From Strigamia acuminata (lineage: Eukaryota; Arthropoda; Chilopoda; Geophilomorpha; Linotaeniidae), in NCBI GenBank assembly GCA_949358305.1, contig OX442314.1:50104581-50168580 (forward strand): a stretch of DNA of 64,000 nt, read 5' to 3'. Made by a program: the position numbers and the translations under genes. Positions 1 to 10,501 of this stretch are shown here, one piece after another (the stretch's first letter is position 1; the number at the start of each line of letters is the position of its first letter). The notes beneath the pieces were generated by a model. That model saw nothing but the letters and a program-made list of their open reading frames with translations. It was not told the DNA's origin and did not search any database.

Positions 1-67
1 GGCGTATTGTCGCCACTTCAATTTAGATGTACGTTTCTTCGGTTCGCTGACCGAAGCCAAACAGTAT

Positions 68-2161
68 ATGGCTCGCAATCAACAGCCGGGAGGTTCGTCC
101 GACCGTTCCGGCCGATCAGCGGACGAGTTGGAACTGAACCGCGGAGGCATCAACGGAGGGCCGCCGGCAACTTACGAGAAGTCGCGTGACCCGCCACCCG
201 CTCCACCTCCATTACGAGTCGCTAACCCTACTTCTCCAAGTAAGGAACAAACGACAGAACCACGTGCATCGACTCCAAAGTCAGATGAACTTTTACTGGT
301 TGAACGTACGGACAACGTACAACGACCCTCTGTAGTGGACAAAGTCGCGAGTGAGTCGCAGGCCATCGTCCCTCAACGGCGTAACCAACAGCCTATTCCT
401 GCACTCCCGCTAGTGTTGGAACAGGAAATTCCGCCGAGGAGAGTTGTTTATCCACCTAAGCATCCCTCTGAAGCCATCCGACGTTTCCAACAAGAAATAA
501 GGGATCAAGCCTCAACGTTGAAAACCCCTGTTGATTACGGGGCCCGGCAGGAATTTCCGACTAGAAATTTTCCGGCCGATCCGATCGAACGCTTCCAACA
601 ACGAGTTCGCGACGAAGTACGAGATTTGGACCCAAATCCAATTCAACCTCGTACGCATTTCGAGTCAACGCGAGGAAGGCCGAACTTGCCTGCCTTGCGT
701 CGGGAGAAGTCGCCGTCGCCAATTATTCCCCGTGCTCAAATAGGGTATGAGGAATTTCGGCCAAATTACGAAGATTATCGGACGAATCACGGGTATAACT
801 CCCCCAGCCAGGGGAGATTCCGTCGTTCCTCGCCACCGCGACCAGATGAGTTTCAACGCTCATATTCGCCACCTCCTGCAAGGGGGAGTCGAAGAAATGA
901 GCCCCGTCCACCCCAGCCAGGGGGACAAGGGGGACAAGGAGGGCAAGGGGGACATCACACCGATAATCCTAACTTGCTCCCTCCCAGTTATTTTCAACGT
1001 TCAGATTCTCCACCGCCACGGAGGGGAAACAGTGCGAGTAGCACTGCCCCTACTCTGTCGCAAGACGACATGAACTTACTAGTTCAGAGATTGTCGGGAA
1101 ATGTGCGAAATACCCAATCGCAACCGCAACCAAATAGGAAATTCATCTGTAAAGGAATAGAAATTCCAGCTTTTGAAGGAAAGCAGGAAGACGTGTCAAG
1201 ATTTTTGGAAGTCGTGAAATCAGTTTCAATGTTACGAGAAATAACATTAGACAACATGGTACATGAAATCATTCCGGGTTATTTACTGGGCCATGCGCAA
1301 ACATGGTTCAGGCAAGAGAAACGACGTTTCACAAGTTGGGAAATTTTCGAGGACGCTTTTCTAAGACGTTTCGATCTCGTCCCGCTCACGCGAGCAAGAC
1401 GACTGAAAAACGTAATCCAGAGAGCTGACGAAAGCTTATATGATTTTCTGTTGCGTTTTTCCAAAGCGCAAGGGAAAATTGCACCCGGAAGTAGAGAAGG
1501 TATAGACCACCTGTTCGATAATGTAACTGATGAAAGCTTTATGTTATTGGTGAACAAGGACCTGTACGGTGAAAGTACAGTCGAAGAAATCATTTATTTC
1601 GTGGGAAAACATCGCTGTATGTTTGAAAACAAAAAGCAACATTCTGCGCGTCTCGAGTTTGACAACAGCGAATTCCCAGCATCCAATGCCTCGACAAAGG
1701 CAAAAGATAACAAATTCGCATCTAGACCATCACTCAAGAGTTCCACTGTCGGTTATGAACCAATTACCCAAGTGGAAAGTGACATTGAAGTTGAAAGCGG
1801 AGACGAAGAATCGATGGAAACCATCTATATTAACCACATGGAGACCAAGTCCGGGAAGTGTTTTTACTGTCATGAAACAGGGCACTTCAAACGGGAATGC
1901 CCGAAATGGCTAAATAAAAATAAAGCAGATCCCGCGAATAAACGTCCGGCGAGCTCACAAGCTACGCCCGATGATGTAAAACGGCCTAGACCTAACTGGG
2001 TTACGACCGAACTTCTAGACAAGAAACTAGGCGATTTACAATCAACATTGCAGTCGTCTCTTCAAAAGTCCCTTCACAGCTCAGTTACCGATCTGCTTAC
2101 AAAATTCTTGAAAGCTCCTACAAGCTCGACAGAAAAAACAGAGGAGTCAAAAAACTGTTAG
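68..2161 (+). CDS. gag: Gag polyprotein of element A (5' end possibly upstream of window)
   Basis: A 697-residue Gag counted from the first in-window ATG at 68. The same frame is open from base 2, so the true start may lie left of the window. Roughly residues 1-360 are low-complexity, rich in Pro, Arg and Ser, including a short GGQGGQGG run. Residues about 365-520 are helical and look like a gypsy capsid domain (FEGKQEDVSRFLE, then a TWF...EIFEDAFLRRFD stretch). A CCHC zinc knuckle of the form CX2CX4HX4C begins at residue 598 (CFYCHETGHFKREC), which is the RNA-binding nucleocapsid. The tail is basic, then Ser-rich. The ORF ends at TAG 2159-2161, directly after a slippery heptamer, so Pol is expected as a Gag-Pol fusion made by -1 frameshifting. 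Confidence 0.85.
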   Translation: MARNQQPGGSSDRSGRSADELELNRGGINGGPPATYEKSRDPPPAPPPLRVANPTSPSKEQTTEPRASTPKSDELLLVERTDNVQRPSVVDKVASESQAIVPQRRNQQPIPALPLVLEQEIPPRRVVYPPKHPSEAIRRFQQEIRDQASTLKTPVDYGARQEFPTRNFPADPIERFQQRVRDEVRDLDPNPIQPRTHFESTRGRPNLPALRREKSPSPIIPRAQIGYEEFRPNYEDYRTNHGYNSPSQGRFRRSSPPRPDEFQRSYSPPPARGSRRNEPRPPQPGGQGGQGGQGGHHTDNPNLLPPSYFQRSDSPPPRRGNSASSTAPTLSQDDMNLLVQRLSGNVRNTQSQPQPNRKFICKGIEIPAFEGKQEDVSRFLEVVKSVSMLREITLDNMVHEIIPGYLLGHAQTWFRQEKRRFTSWEIFEDAFLRRFDLVPLTRARRLKNVIQRADESLYDFLLRFSKAQGKIAPGSREGIDHLFDNVTDESFMLLVNKDLYGESTVEEIIYFVGKHRCMFENKKQHSARLEFDNSEFPASNASTKAKDNKFASRPSLKSSTVGYEPITQVESDIEVESGDEESMETIYINHMETKSGKCFYCHETGHFKRECPKWLNKNKADPANKRPASSQATPDDVKRPRPNWVTTELLDKKLGDLQSTLQSSLQKSLHSSVTDLLTKFLKAPTSSTEKTEESKNC

Positions 2162-2190
2162 AGGGGGTTGAACCAACCATTTCAGCCCCC
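2149..2190 (+). promoter_or_regulatory. -1 ribosomal frameshift signal between Gag and Pol (element A)
   Basis: The heptamer AAAAAAC at 2149-2155 is in the correct register for a simultaneous-slippage site: zero-frame codons AAA (2150) and AAC (2153), then TGT and the Gag stop TAG (2159). The -1 frame is open through the whole of Pol. About 8-10 nt downstream, GGTTG (2166-2170) can pair with CAACC (2174-2178), and an outer GGGGG (2163-2167) faces CCCCC (2186-2190), giving a hairpin or competing stems. A X-XXY-YYZ heptamer followed by RNA structure is the known retroviral arrangement. Use of the site is inferred. Confidence 0.7.
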
Positions 2191-5100
2191 ATTAAAACAG
2201 ACCCATTCGATTTCTCGGAATTTTCAGATGATTTATTTGAATTATCTGGAAAGGATCAGAAACCCCCACCAATTGTACTCGCAACCAAATTAAATAAGGA
2301 ACTATTCAAGTGGGACGACTTGAACCTTGATTTAATTCCTACAGCAGAGCACGCCAACAGTAACACTGGCGGCGTGATGGAAGGATTCGACGCAATGACG
2401 AAACAATTGGAGGGACTCAGCATCTTCAACCACGGTGGAAAGTGGAATGTGAAGAAATTCAGTAACCTCCGACGTTTAGATCAACGCGGAGTTACGGCAT
2501 TCGTGAAAACACTGACTGACCGACATTCTGACGACCCTCGTATGAGAGTTCAGATTGGAGGTTTGAAGTTCAATGCTCTAATGGACTCTGGTGCAACCCA
2601 GTGTTTCATTGGAATGCAACTTCTATCTCAAACCAACGCAGAACCCGATTATATCCAAGAATGTCCTCGGGGAACGCGAGTTTGTGCAGTAGGAATTAGT
2701 CACGTACCACTTGGACAAATTACACTTTGTGTCAAGTGGGCAGGCGGACTAAAATATACACCAATCAACTTTATTATCCTGAAACCTGGAGTATGTGATC
2801 TTATCATTGGTCACAACTTCATGCGACGCGCCGGAATTGACCTAAGAGCGAAAAGAGGATCGTTCACATGCGATTCCATGCCTGGATGGTCGGCTCCCTA
2901 CGAAACTAGAGAGTCAGACTGTGAATTGGCACGTATCCGTACACTCGATGCTAATGGCGCCGAGACTCACACGCCTGCTGATTGGGCTGAAAAGCTTGTC
3001 GCAGACTGTGATAGTACGGACGAACGTAAGGACCAACTAAAAGCTGTCATTTTAGCAATAAAAGACGTTTTTAGGGACAAAGTAGGTTGCACCAACTTAG
3101 CCAAGCATAAAATCACTTTGAAAAAAGATGCGAAATGGCGAGTCCAACCTTATCGAATGTACAACCCGGCCAAGAAGGCCATAATGACGGAGTTAGTCGA
3201 GGAGTTGGAGGCCGATGATCTAATCGAGCCTGCAACTGGCCCGTACATCAGTCATCCTGTGATAGTAGCCAAACCAAACGGCAAATACCGTTTGTGTATT
3301 GACTACCGTTGGCTTAACGCCATTTCAATACTCGACACAATACAAATGCCTAGTATCGACCTGTTGATCCACAGTACGAATAAGGCCAAGTATTTCACAT
3401 CATTAGATCTAACTCAGGGATATCATCAAATGGAGATGCAAGAGGAGGACCGTTGTAAAACTGCCTTCTACACACCAAAGGGAAATTATCAATTTAAAAG
3501 GATGCCCTTCGGTCTGTGCAATGCTCCTTGTTCTTTCCAGAACTTGATGAGCCGAGTGATGGGTGACTCGCTGCATAAGCATGTCCTCGTCTACTTGGAC
3601 GATTTGATCATCTTCTCCCACTCCTGGAAAGAACACTTGGACCACATAAAGGACGTGTTAGAAAAGCTCCAAAAAGCTAATTTAACAATCAACAAAGCCA
3701 AATCAAAATTTGGAAGAACTTCACTAAAGTTCTTGGGTCATTATATCACACCGGAAGGTTTGAATGCTGACCCCGACAAGATCAAGTCTGTAAAGGCTTT
3801 TCCCGAACCCACCTGTTCAAAGGATGTACAGAGGTTTCATGGTCTGTCCAATTTCTTTAGGAAGTTTATTCCTAAACATGCGGATATCGCTAGACCACTC
3901 ACCTCAATCATGCATAACAATGCTGCTTTTGTGTGGGGTAAGGAACAGAAAGACGCATTTGAAAAAATCAAAGAGATTTTGTGCGATAAGAAACAAGTTT
4001 TGCATATGCCCGATATGTCAAAACCTATGGTAGTAATGACTGACGCGTCCCATACAGGGCTCGGTGCAGTCCTCTGCCAGGATGTCGAAGTGTTTAACGA
4101 AAAAACACAAAAAATGATGATGGTCCCAAAACCCGTTGCTTATGCGAGCCGAGTTTTACGAGGGGCTGAAGAACGTTATTCCACTCCCGAACTGGAATGT
4201 TTGGCAGTTGTGTGGGCAGTTGATCGCTTCCGCCCATACTTGGAATACACGACGTTCACGCTGGAGTCGGATGCGCAAGCGTTAGGCTGGCTAATGAGAA
4301 CGCCGGAACCATCCGGCCGATTTGGACGCTGGGCAGTGAAAATCCAGTGCGGAGCATTCAAGATTGTGTTCAGAAAAGGCGCCCTGAACCAGGTAGCCGA
4401 CGCTCTATCAAGAGCGCCGTTATCTGCAATGGATACGCCTATTACCGATTACATTGAGCCGGTAGAAATTAACCAATTCTATCCTCTATGGACCGGTAAT
4501 AAGAAGACTCAAGTCATTCCAGTAGAAGGACGACGTCACTTTCTAACAAATGTGAATGTTCGTTTTAACGATTTCTCCGAATTAAATGAAGAAAATTCAA
4601 ATAATTCTGGAGAAAAGGGGGAAGTGAATGAGAAAGGCAAAACGAAACATCAAACAACAGTATTTAGTGCATTAACCGATGTACTAAATCAAGTTCCCCC
4701 AACCCGAGCCGAAATAATCGCAGAACAATTGTTGGATGATGATTGTAAAAAGATTATGGCCCACTTGAAGTTAAGTGAGGAAGACCAAGAATTAGAGACA
4801 GATCTAGACTGGCTAAATACCATAGCTGGATACTGTTTGGATGAAAGTGGGGAGGACGGCAGTAAAATGCTCATTTTCTTCCGTCCCACCTTTGAAGAGG
4901 AGTTGAACGACTCCGGAAATGGATTTAAGGCCGTGATTCCTAAATCTCTTGTAAGAAGAGCTTTATTTGCCTGTCACGGTCACCCCCTTTGTGGACATGC
5001 AGGTATGAGCAAGACTCTGGAAAGAGCGAAGCTCATTTATTATTGGCCAAAGATGACTAGAGATACGCGCAACTATGTCCGTGGTTGCCCGCATTGCCAG

Positions 5101-6414
5101 CAGTACAAGCCGAGCCAACACAGAAAACATCGAGCGGCTTACACTCCGCACAACATGACGAACCCATGGGAAACCGTGAGTATTGACTTGATGGGCCCCA
5201 AGCCCGCTGGTCGATCGAAGTTACAATGGATATTAGTGATAATAGACCATTGCACCAAATGGGTTGAAGTATTCGCGTTGACAAAGGCCTCTAGCGAGAG
5301 CATTGTCAACAAGATGAGTGACGTTTTTCATCGTTGGGGTTACCCCAAAAAGATATTGTCAGATAATGGAAGACAATTCGTGTCTACTGTCTATAGTGAT
5401 TTTTGTAAAAAACATCATATAGACATGGCACATGTCAGCCCCTATCATGCCTCGGCTAACCCGACAGAAAGGGCTAACCGTGACTTGAAGATGATGCTGG
5501 CAATTTATTCTGATGTGCACTCTCACTGGCCACGATTCTTGAACGAATTCGCGTTTGCCACGAGAACGGCCATCTCGGATGCAACCGGATTCAGCCCGAT
5601 GATGCTGAACACGGGAAGAACGGTACCACTACCATTCGATCCACGTATGGTGGAACACGGGGTAAAGTTCGATAAGAACAAACCCGAAGAATACGTACAT
5701 GGCATTCTGGATGTGCTTAGAAGAGCACATCAAGAAATGCACTGGAAAATCCAGGAGAATTATGTCCGACATGACAAGATTCACCGCAACAAATATCATA
5801 TTTGTCAGTATGCTGTTGGCGATCTAGTCTGGAAAGCTACACATATACTGTCAAATAAAGAAAAGGGAATCACCGCTGGTTTCGCCGAAAAGCGAGACGG
5901 CCCCTGGGAAATCACAGCAGTATTAAAAGGAGGCTCGTATTCATTACGAAAAGTTGCTGACGGATCAATTGAGAAATCAATTAATATCCAGGATTTGTCA
6001 CCTTATATCCCGTCATTTCCGGTTGAAGCTTGGTCGGAAAACCAAACTGAAGGCAGTGAAGGGATTCATCCAACCCCAAATTGGATGGACGAACACTTCC
6101 CTGTCTCGCAACAGACAGAAGAAGAGGTTGTCCCCATGGAAACGGAGGATACCGTCGAAAACGATATCCTCCAACCCCCGGACGAAGTCGTTGAGGGAGT
6201 TATCGAAAATAACGAACTTGAACATATAAAGAGAAGAAATAAAAAATTATTACGGGCTGAAAGACGTTCTAAACGAACTCCTAAGCCTAATCGACAATTT
6301 AGCGATGATTTCGTGCAAAAAATGCAAGAAATAAGTATTTCCGAAAAGAATATTTATTTCACGAAACATGCACACCTCTACTTTGAAGAGACGACTCATC
6401 CATGCTATTTTTAA
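2155..6414 (+). CDS. pol: Pol polyprotein of element A: protease, reverse transcriptase, RNase H, integrase
   Basis: The frame is open from the Gag stop to TAA at 6412-6414. There is no good ATG at its start, so it is probably made by -1 slippage from Gag. In order: a retropepsin with active-site DSGA (about 2584); a reverse transcriptase with catalytic YLDD (3592-3603) and the MPFGLCNAP segment; RNase H starting at TDASHTGLGAVL (about 4039); a zinc-binding integrase domain with His-His and the CPHC pair (4970-5105); and an integrase core with D (SIDLMGP), D (SDNGRQF) and E (TERANRD). A basic C-terminal tail follows. All expected catalytic residues are present and there is no internal stop, so this copy could be active. 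The integrase-after-RNase-H order places it in Ty3/gypsy. The clade is not resolved. Confidence 0.9.
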   Translation: MLEGVEPTISAPIKTDPFDFSEFSDDLFELSGKDQKPPPIVLATKLNKELFKWDDLNLDLIPTAEHANSNTGGVMEGFDAMTKQLEGLSIFNHGGKWNVKKFSNLRRLDQRGVTAFVKTLTDRHSDDPRMRVQIGGLKFNALMDSGATQCFIGMQLLSQTNAEPDYIQECPRGTRVCAVGISHVPLGQITLCVKWAGGLKYTPINFIILKPGVCDLIIGHNFMRRAGIDLRAKRGSFTCDSMPGWSAPYETRESDCELARIRTLDANGAETHTPADWAEKLVADCDSTDERKDQLKAVILAIKDVFRDKVGCTNLAKHKITLKKDAKWRVQPYRMYNPAKKAIMTELVEELEADDLIEPATGPYISHPVIVAKPNGKYRLCIDYRWLNAISILDTIQMPSIDLLIHSTNKAKYFTSLDLTQGYHQMEMQEEDRCKTAFYTPKGNYQFKRMPFGLCNAPCSFQNLMSRVMGDSLHKHVLVYLDDLIIFSHSWKEHLDHIKDVLEKLQKANLTINKAKSKFGRTSLKFLGHYITPEGLNADPDKIKSVKAFPEPTCSKDVQRFHGLSNFFRKFIPKHADIARPLTSIMHNNAAFVWGKEQKDAFEKIKEILCDKKQVLHMPDMSKPMVVMTDASHTGLGAVLCQDVEVFNEKTQKMMMVPKPVAYASRVLRGAEERYSTPELECLAVVWAVDRFRPYLEYTTFTLESDAQALGWLMRTPEPSGRFGRWAVKIQCGAFKIVFRKGALNQVADALSRAPLSAMDTPITDYIEPVEINQFYPLWTGNKKTQVIPVEGRRHFLTNVNVRFNDFSELNEENSNNSGEKGEVNEKGKTKHQTTVFSALTDVLNQVPPTRAEIIAEQLLDDDCKKIMAHLKLSEEDQELETDLDWLNTIAGYCLDESGEDGSKMLIFFRPTFEEELNDSGNGFKAVIPKSLVRRALFACHGHPLCGHAGMSKTLERAKLIYYWPKMTRDTRNYVRGCPHCQQYKPSQHRKHRAAYTPHNMTNPWETVSIDLMGPKPAGRSKLQWILVIIDHCTKWVEVFALTKASSESIVNKMSDVFHRWGYPKKILSDNGRQFVSTVYSDFCKKHHIDMAHVSPYHASANPTERANRDLKMMLAIYSDVHSHWPRFLNEFAFATRTAISDATGFSPMMLNTGRTVPLPFDPRMVEHGVKFDKNKPEEYVHGILDVLRRAHQEMHWKIQENYVRHDKIHRNKYHICQYAVGDLVWKATHILSNKEKGITAGFAEKRDGPWEITAVLKGGSYSLRKVADGSIEKSINIQDLSPYIPSFPVEAWSENQTEGSEGIHPTPNWMDEHFPVSQQTEEEVVPMETEDTVENDILQPPDEVVEGVIENNELEHIKRRNKKLLRAERRSKRTPKPNRQFSDDFVQKMQEISISEKNIYFTKHAHLYFEETTHPCYF

Positions 6415-7593
6415 AACAAGATAGTGTAAATGAGTCATCAACCAATCACAGAGCTCGGTCTAAAAAATAGACACCTGCTTTGAGGTTGACCTGTGAACTC
6501 ACTCTCGTTAGTTCCACTACAGCTGACACATCGCTTAACAATTGGTCATCTCGTGAAGTTTTCTGTCAACGCGAAAAATCGGGTAAATTGTGAGTGAACT
6601 AATTTACACGAGTCTCGAAAAAGACAACTTTTATTCGGTTTTATTTTAGTTAAGAGGTTTGCCCAAACTTCGTAGCTAAACCACGTGGGTTTAGGCCCGG
6701 AAAACTTCGTCTCGTCGAATTTATTCGACAGTCACCGACACCGGACGTTAATAAACGCTCTTGTTTGGACAAACAACGAGGTTTTTTCGTAAGTTAAATT
6801 TATTCAACGATAAATTTAATTAATATTTCCGGAGTTTTAAAATTTAACCGAATTTTAATAGGAAATTTCGTACGGACAACATTAATTACGTCAGCAAAGA
6901 AAACGTCAATTTTTCCACGGATTTACGAGCAAAGATTCAACAATGAGTGGTAAAGTGTTATTTTTGTATGATAAAATATTCAAATACACCGCCATTAACT
7001 CGAGAAGTTATCTAGAAAGATAAAACTCGCCAAGTCATGTTATAAAGTACAGGAAGTTCTCACTAGAGGGTGTTCGCCACCCTTTGAACACGTATCAGGA
7101 ATCCAGTATCTGAATTATCGTCTTTTAATCGATTAAATTAAATTGTTAAATTTATTAGTCGGTTAAAGGACAATATTTATGATATTACGGACCTTTCCGA
7201 AAAGGAAAATACGTAAATTGAGATGTTCTATGTTCGATTTAAATATTTAAACTCAACCGTTTAAAAATATTTGATTGTTCAGTGTTTCGCAATAATGACG
7301 GTCAGAATATAGACGGAGTAACTCACCTTACTCCCCTATTTAATATTCCAATCTCTTTAAAGAGAATATCCAGGAAGGAGGACTTAATATATTTATTCCA
7401 CGATAAATATATTAGAATGTTAGCGGTTTATTTGAATTAATACATTTATTTTACAATAAAGGCATTAATTATTGGTGACTTGTTGGTATTTATATGTTTA
7501 TGTCACGATAAATATATTAAGTATCGGCGATTCATCTGGATTAGGTTATTTTTCGATAACTCTAATTCATTTGATGTGATTTCTCGAATTTAG
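6415..7593 (+). other. AT-rich non-coding spacer of element A with recurring hairpins
   Basis: No credible coding frame is seen in about 1.2 kb. Near-palindromes sharing an ACGATAAAT-like half occur at about 6797-6822, 7387-7412 and 7495-7520, with a weaker one at 7441-7462. Each pairs an ATTTATT-type arm with a GATAAAT-type arm. The stretch ends in a pyrimidine-poor but usable 3' splice site (AATTTAG, AG at 7592-7593) ahead of the third ORF. Possible donor sites such as CGTAAGT near 6788 exist, which would suit a spliced subgenomic mRNA, but none can be proven from sequence. Confidence 0.5.
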
Positions 7594-9530
7594 GAAAGGA
7601 TCGAGGGCCACGTAGGTCACCAAATAAACGTCGCCACGTCCATTACGATCACTCGTCGACGTCAGGCGATTCAAGTCCTGACCGCGGTAGGCCGCCCCGA
7701 AACGAAGAGACTTCAAGGTCTGATGGCTTTCAAGCTGTATTGGACTGGGCCAAGGCACGAGGAAAGGAGTTACCCGACTACCTGAGGAAATTGTTAAAGT
7801 CTGCAGAGTCAGCGGGAACCTATTCTTCCGGCAGAGAATGTGCTCAGGCCATAATGGATTGGGCCAAAGCAAGGGGAAAAGAACTGCCCGACTATCTGAA
7901 GAAGTTAGTGAAGTCAGCGGAAGCTTCGGGAACGTCCTCAAAGGAAAACACGCTTCAAGTCACGATTGGAGACGAGTCCTGGAATCGGCCTTCCACTTCT
8001 GCGTCTCAGTCCTCGCACTCCAGAGAGAGAAGCAGCCGCTCTGTTCGTACTAGCAATCACCCGTACCGTCCGCATTTCCATTCTGAGAATGAACCACCAC
8101 GTCCGTTGACTGAACAGCCACGAGTGGTCTATCATTACTCGTCGCAAAAGCCAGCTCGAACCAATACGAGTTCCAACTGGACGGAATATCGACCGACCCA
8201 GTATCGCAGCAGCCATGTCACTCAGAAAAAGAGAGAGACGAAAGCAGCAGCAAAGCCAGTTCCAGCCAAAACCACGCCGATCCTCCCTAAAGAAAAACTG
8301 GACGCAGCCACAGCCGCAATCGTAAAGGAACTGAAGAAGGCCGCACCAATCGAGGGCACCAAAGCAGAGCGCAGAGAAATTGTGGAAAAGGCCGTTAACG
8401 TCATTCTTCCAAAATGTCGTCTCCCTTACGATGAACGTGTGGAGGTTACGTGCCCGTTTTGCAATGGCGGAGGCTGGGCGATAGGAATCGTGCAAGGATG
8501 TCACGCAATGCTGTGCCCGAATTGTTCCGGGTGGAAAATTCGTGAGAAAATCTCGCCGTGGAATGACAATGTCCTGCCTTACGTGGTGATGGGGACCTCG
8601 CAGCCTGGACCCCGTATATGGTCCACCTGCGACCCCTGTCAAGTGATTCACTCCCATTTAGGAGAGGTGATCCTAGTAGACCCACGGTTCATCGTAGACA
8701 ATCACCGACCCGGCGGTTACGAGGTTACCACTTGGACTCAGGACGAGGTCCGAATGCTCGCCAATTTAAGCTTAAAAGCTAAAAAGGCAAATGAAGAATT
8801 GGAAGTGAAGCAAGCAGCACAACTGGCGATGACTCCGGTCACCGAGGCAACGATCCAATGTGGAGCCACTCAACCAACTGAGACGTCCAAGACCCCCACA
8901 CCGGTGGAGTCTCCCAAGACGGCAACACCTCCACCAGGCCCCCCAGCCAAGAAGTTGCCAGCATTGAAGTCCGTTGTGACGGCGTACCCGTTCATGGTTC
9001 CGGCAGGCATCACAAATGAACACGCGGCCGAGTGCGAGATTGACCACTACACTCCCATCATCAGGGAAGCCGCCTTGGACATTTCTCGACGATTAAACCA
9101 GAAGCGCAACGTTTATTACCAGTTGCCCATTCTCGTTATGAGATGGATAATGAATCCACTGCGCACTGAGCCTTTTCCTGTGTTGGAACACATATGGGCG
9201 CGCTTGCTCGAACGTGTGAGCCAACTTCCCGCCGCCATCCATATCCGCGCAGATTGGAGTGTCGAGCTACCGACAGCTGAAGAGGTGTACAACCAGGAAC
9301 GACAAGCCAGGGACCCACCAATTGCTAGCTTGCGCCCGTTACCCGACGGATTCGCCGCCAGAGTTGGTCGACCAAGTACGTCGAGAGGGATTTCCCCGAG
9401 TGTGGAGACTCCGCTGCCGAGAAGTTCGTCGGAGGACTCGACCAAACTTATCATTGACGAGAGTACCGACCCTGAGCCGAACAAGAAGGATGATGGAGAA
9501 GCAGATGGCCGCAAAAGCCCCATCATTTAG
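7594..9530 (+). CDS. ORF3 of element A: unrecognised protein with internal repeat and Cys/His zinc-binding motif
   Basis: I do not recognise this protein. The frame is open from about 7575, just before a TTTAG acceptor at 7593, to TAG at 9528-9530, about 645 residues. It has no upstream ATG, so it is probably expressed from a spliced mRNA. The N-terminus is Arg/Ser-rich. A 38-residue unit is then repeated twice in tandem (LDWAKARGKELPDYL at 7740 and MDWAKARGKELPDYL at 7854). A basic low-complexity stretch follows, then a helical segment. Next is CPFC-x12-GCHAMLCPNC around 8450-8525, a clustered Cys/His motif that could bind zinc and possibly nucleic acid. The C-terminal part is Pro/Thr-rich with one compact segment. 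There is no signal peptide or membrane span, so it is not an envelope protein. The frame is intact and its GC content matches Gag and Pol, which supports its belonging to the element. Confidence 0.6.
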
Positions 9531-10274
9531 CCAGAAACGTTACGTCCACGCATCGCGTCGTGTCGGACGATATTCGTCAAGTTGAGTTTTTAGCCTGTTC
9601 AGGCGATCAAAACAATTATTTATCCGAGGTCGTGTTGTGTTCATTCCTGCTAAACGAACTAATTGTTAAAAAACTTTTATGTTTCTTCACCGAAATGTGC
9701 AACTAAAGAGTCGACACATTTTTAAACCGAACTAATTTTTGTAATGAAACTTTTTTTCGTGTTGTTTTCTACAGCCCAGAGGGGCGAATAATTTGAAGAG
9801 TTTATTTTTTCAATTTAAGTTGAACAAAATAATTTAACTGTGATATTTGAGTTTTTCATTTTAACAAATGTAAATTTAATCTTTGTAACCCGAAAATTTT
9901 ATTGGAACTTGTAATAGATCCAGATAACAATATATTATTTAACGATAATTTATGTGTGTTTATTTTTCAAGAAATTAACAAGTTTTGAAAGAATAAAAAG
10001 AAAAAAACTTTCGTTTGAACATTTAATAATTTGGTGATTATTAAAGACTATTTCGGAGTTTAACGTGATGAATAAGTCCCGATGAACTATTATATATTTT
10101 CGTACGAAGATATATAATATACGAGATGAACTATTAAAATTATATACGGAAAAATATAAATTTCATTAGTTGGTACATGCGTTAGTTGACTCTAACTGAA
10201 GAAGATTTGTCATGTATCGCAGTGAAGACGAATCAAGAGGGAATATTTTAAGTTATGCCCCTTGATAAGGGGGA
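9531..10274 (+). other. AT-rich 3' non-coding part of element A
   Basis: No coding frame is seen. The stretch contains another ACGATAA-type hairpin near 9929-9955 and ends with purine runs (AAGAGGG near 10236 and AAGGGGGATG at 10268-10276). The second could serve as the polypurine tract that primes plus-strand synthesis next to the 3' LTR. Confidence 0.4.
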
Positions 10275-10501
10275 TGTATGACGAACACGGTATTGTTTAC
10301 GCGATATCATGCCAAATCCCACCGATAGATGGCGCTGACGTCCATAAGCGGCAAATTCGAATAGGATTTGTCACTTGATGTAAAGTCACATAAAATATAA
10401 CTTTTATGTGATTTTAAGGCAGAGAGTCGACTTTATCTTATATTTATGGAAATAAATACAGATATTATGTTGTTTCGTGGTAACTCTGCAAAGTTACCTC
10501 A
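10275..10501 (+). mobile_element. Putative 3' LTR of element A
   Basis: The segment starts TGTATGACG right after a G-rich purine run and ends near CCTCA. It contains a CTCF-like ATAGATGGCGCTG (10325-10337) and an AATAAA at about 10450. The partner LTR is outside the window, so this assignment rests on position and layout only. Confidence 0.3.

Larger units (their letters stand above)
1..10501 (+). mobile_element. Element A: large Ty3/gypsy-like LTR retrotransposon with a third ORF (5' end outside window)
   Basis: Gag, then Pol (protease, reverse transcriptase, RNase H, integrase), an AT-rich spacer and an extra downstream ORF all lie on the plus strand. The Pol order PR-RT-RH-IN is that of Ty3/gypsy elements. 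No 5' LTR is in the window because the Gag frame is open to the left edge. The 3' boundary is inferred from a polypurine run followed by a TG-starting segment near 10275, with a polyadenylation-like AATAAA at about 10450. Without the partner LTR the right limit is uncertain. Both Gag and Pol are undamaged, so the copy looks recent. Confidence 0.75.

Noticed and set aside
7-189. 60-codon ORF at the left edge in another frame
   Set aside because: Overlaps Gag of element A, which has the clear domain content. The frame here is Arg-rich shadow.
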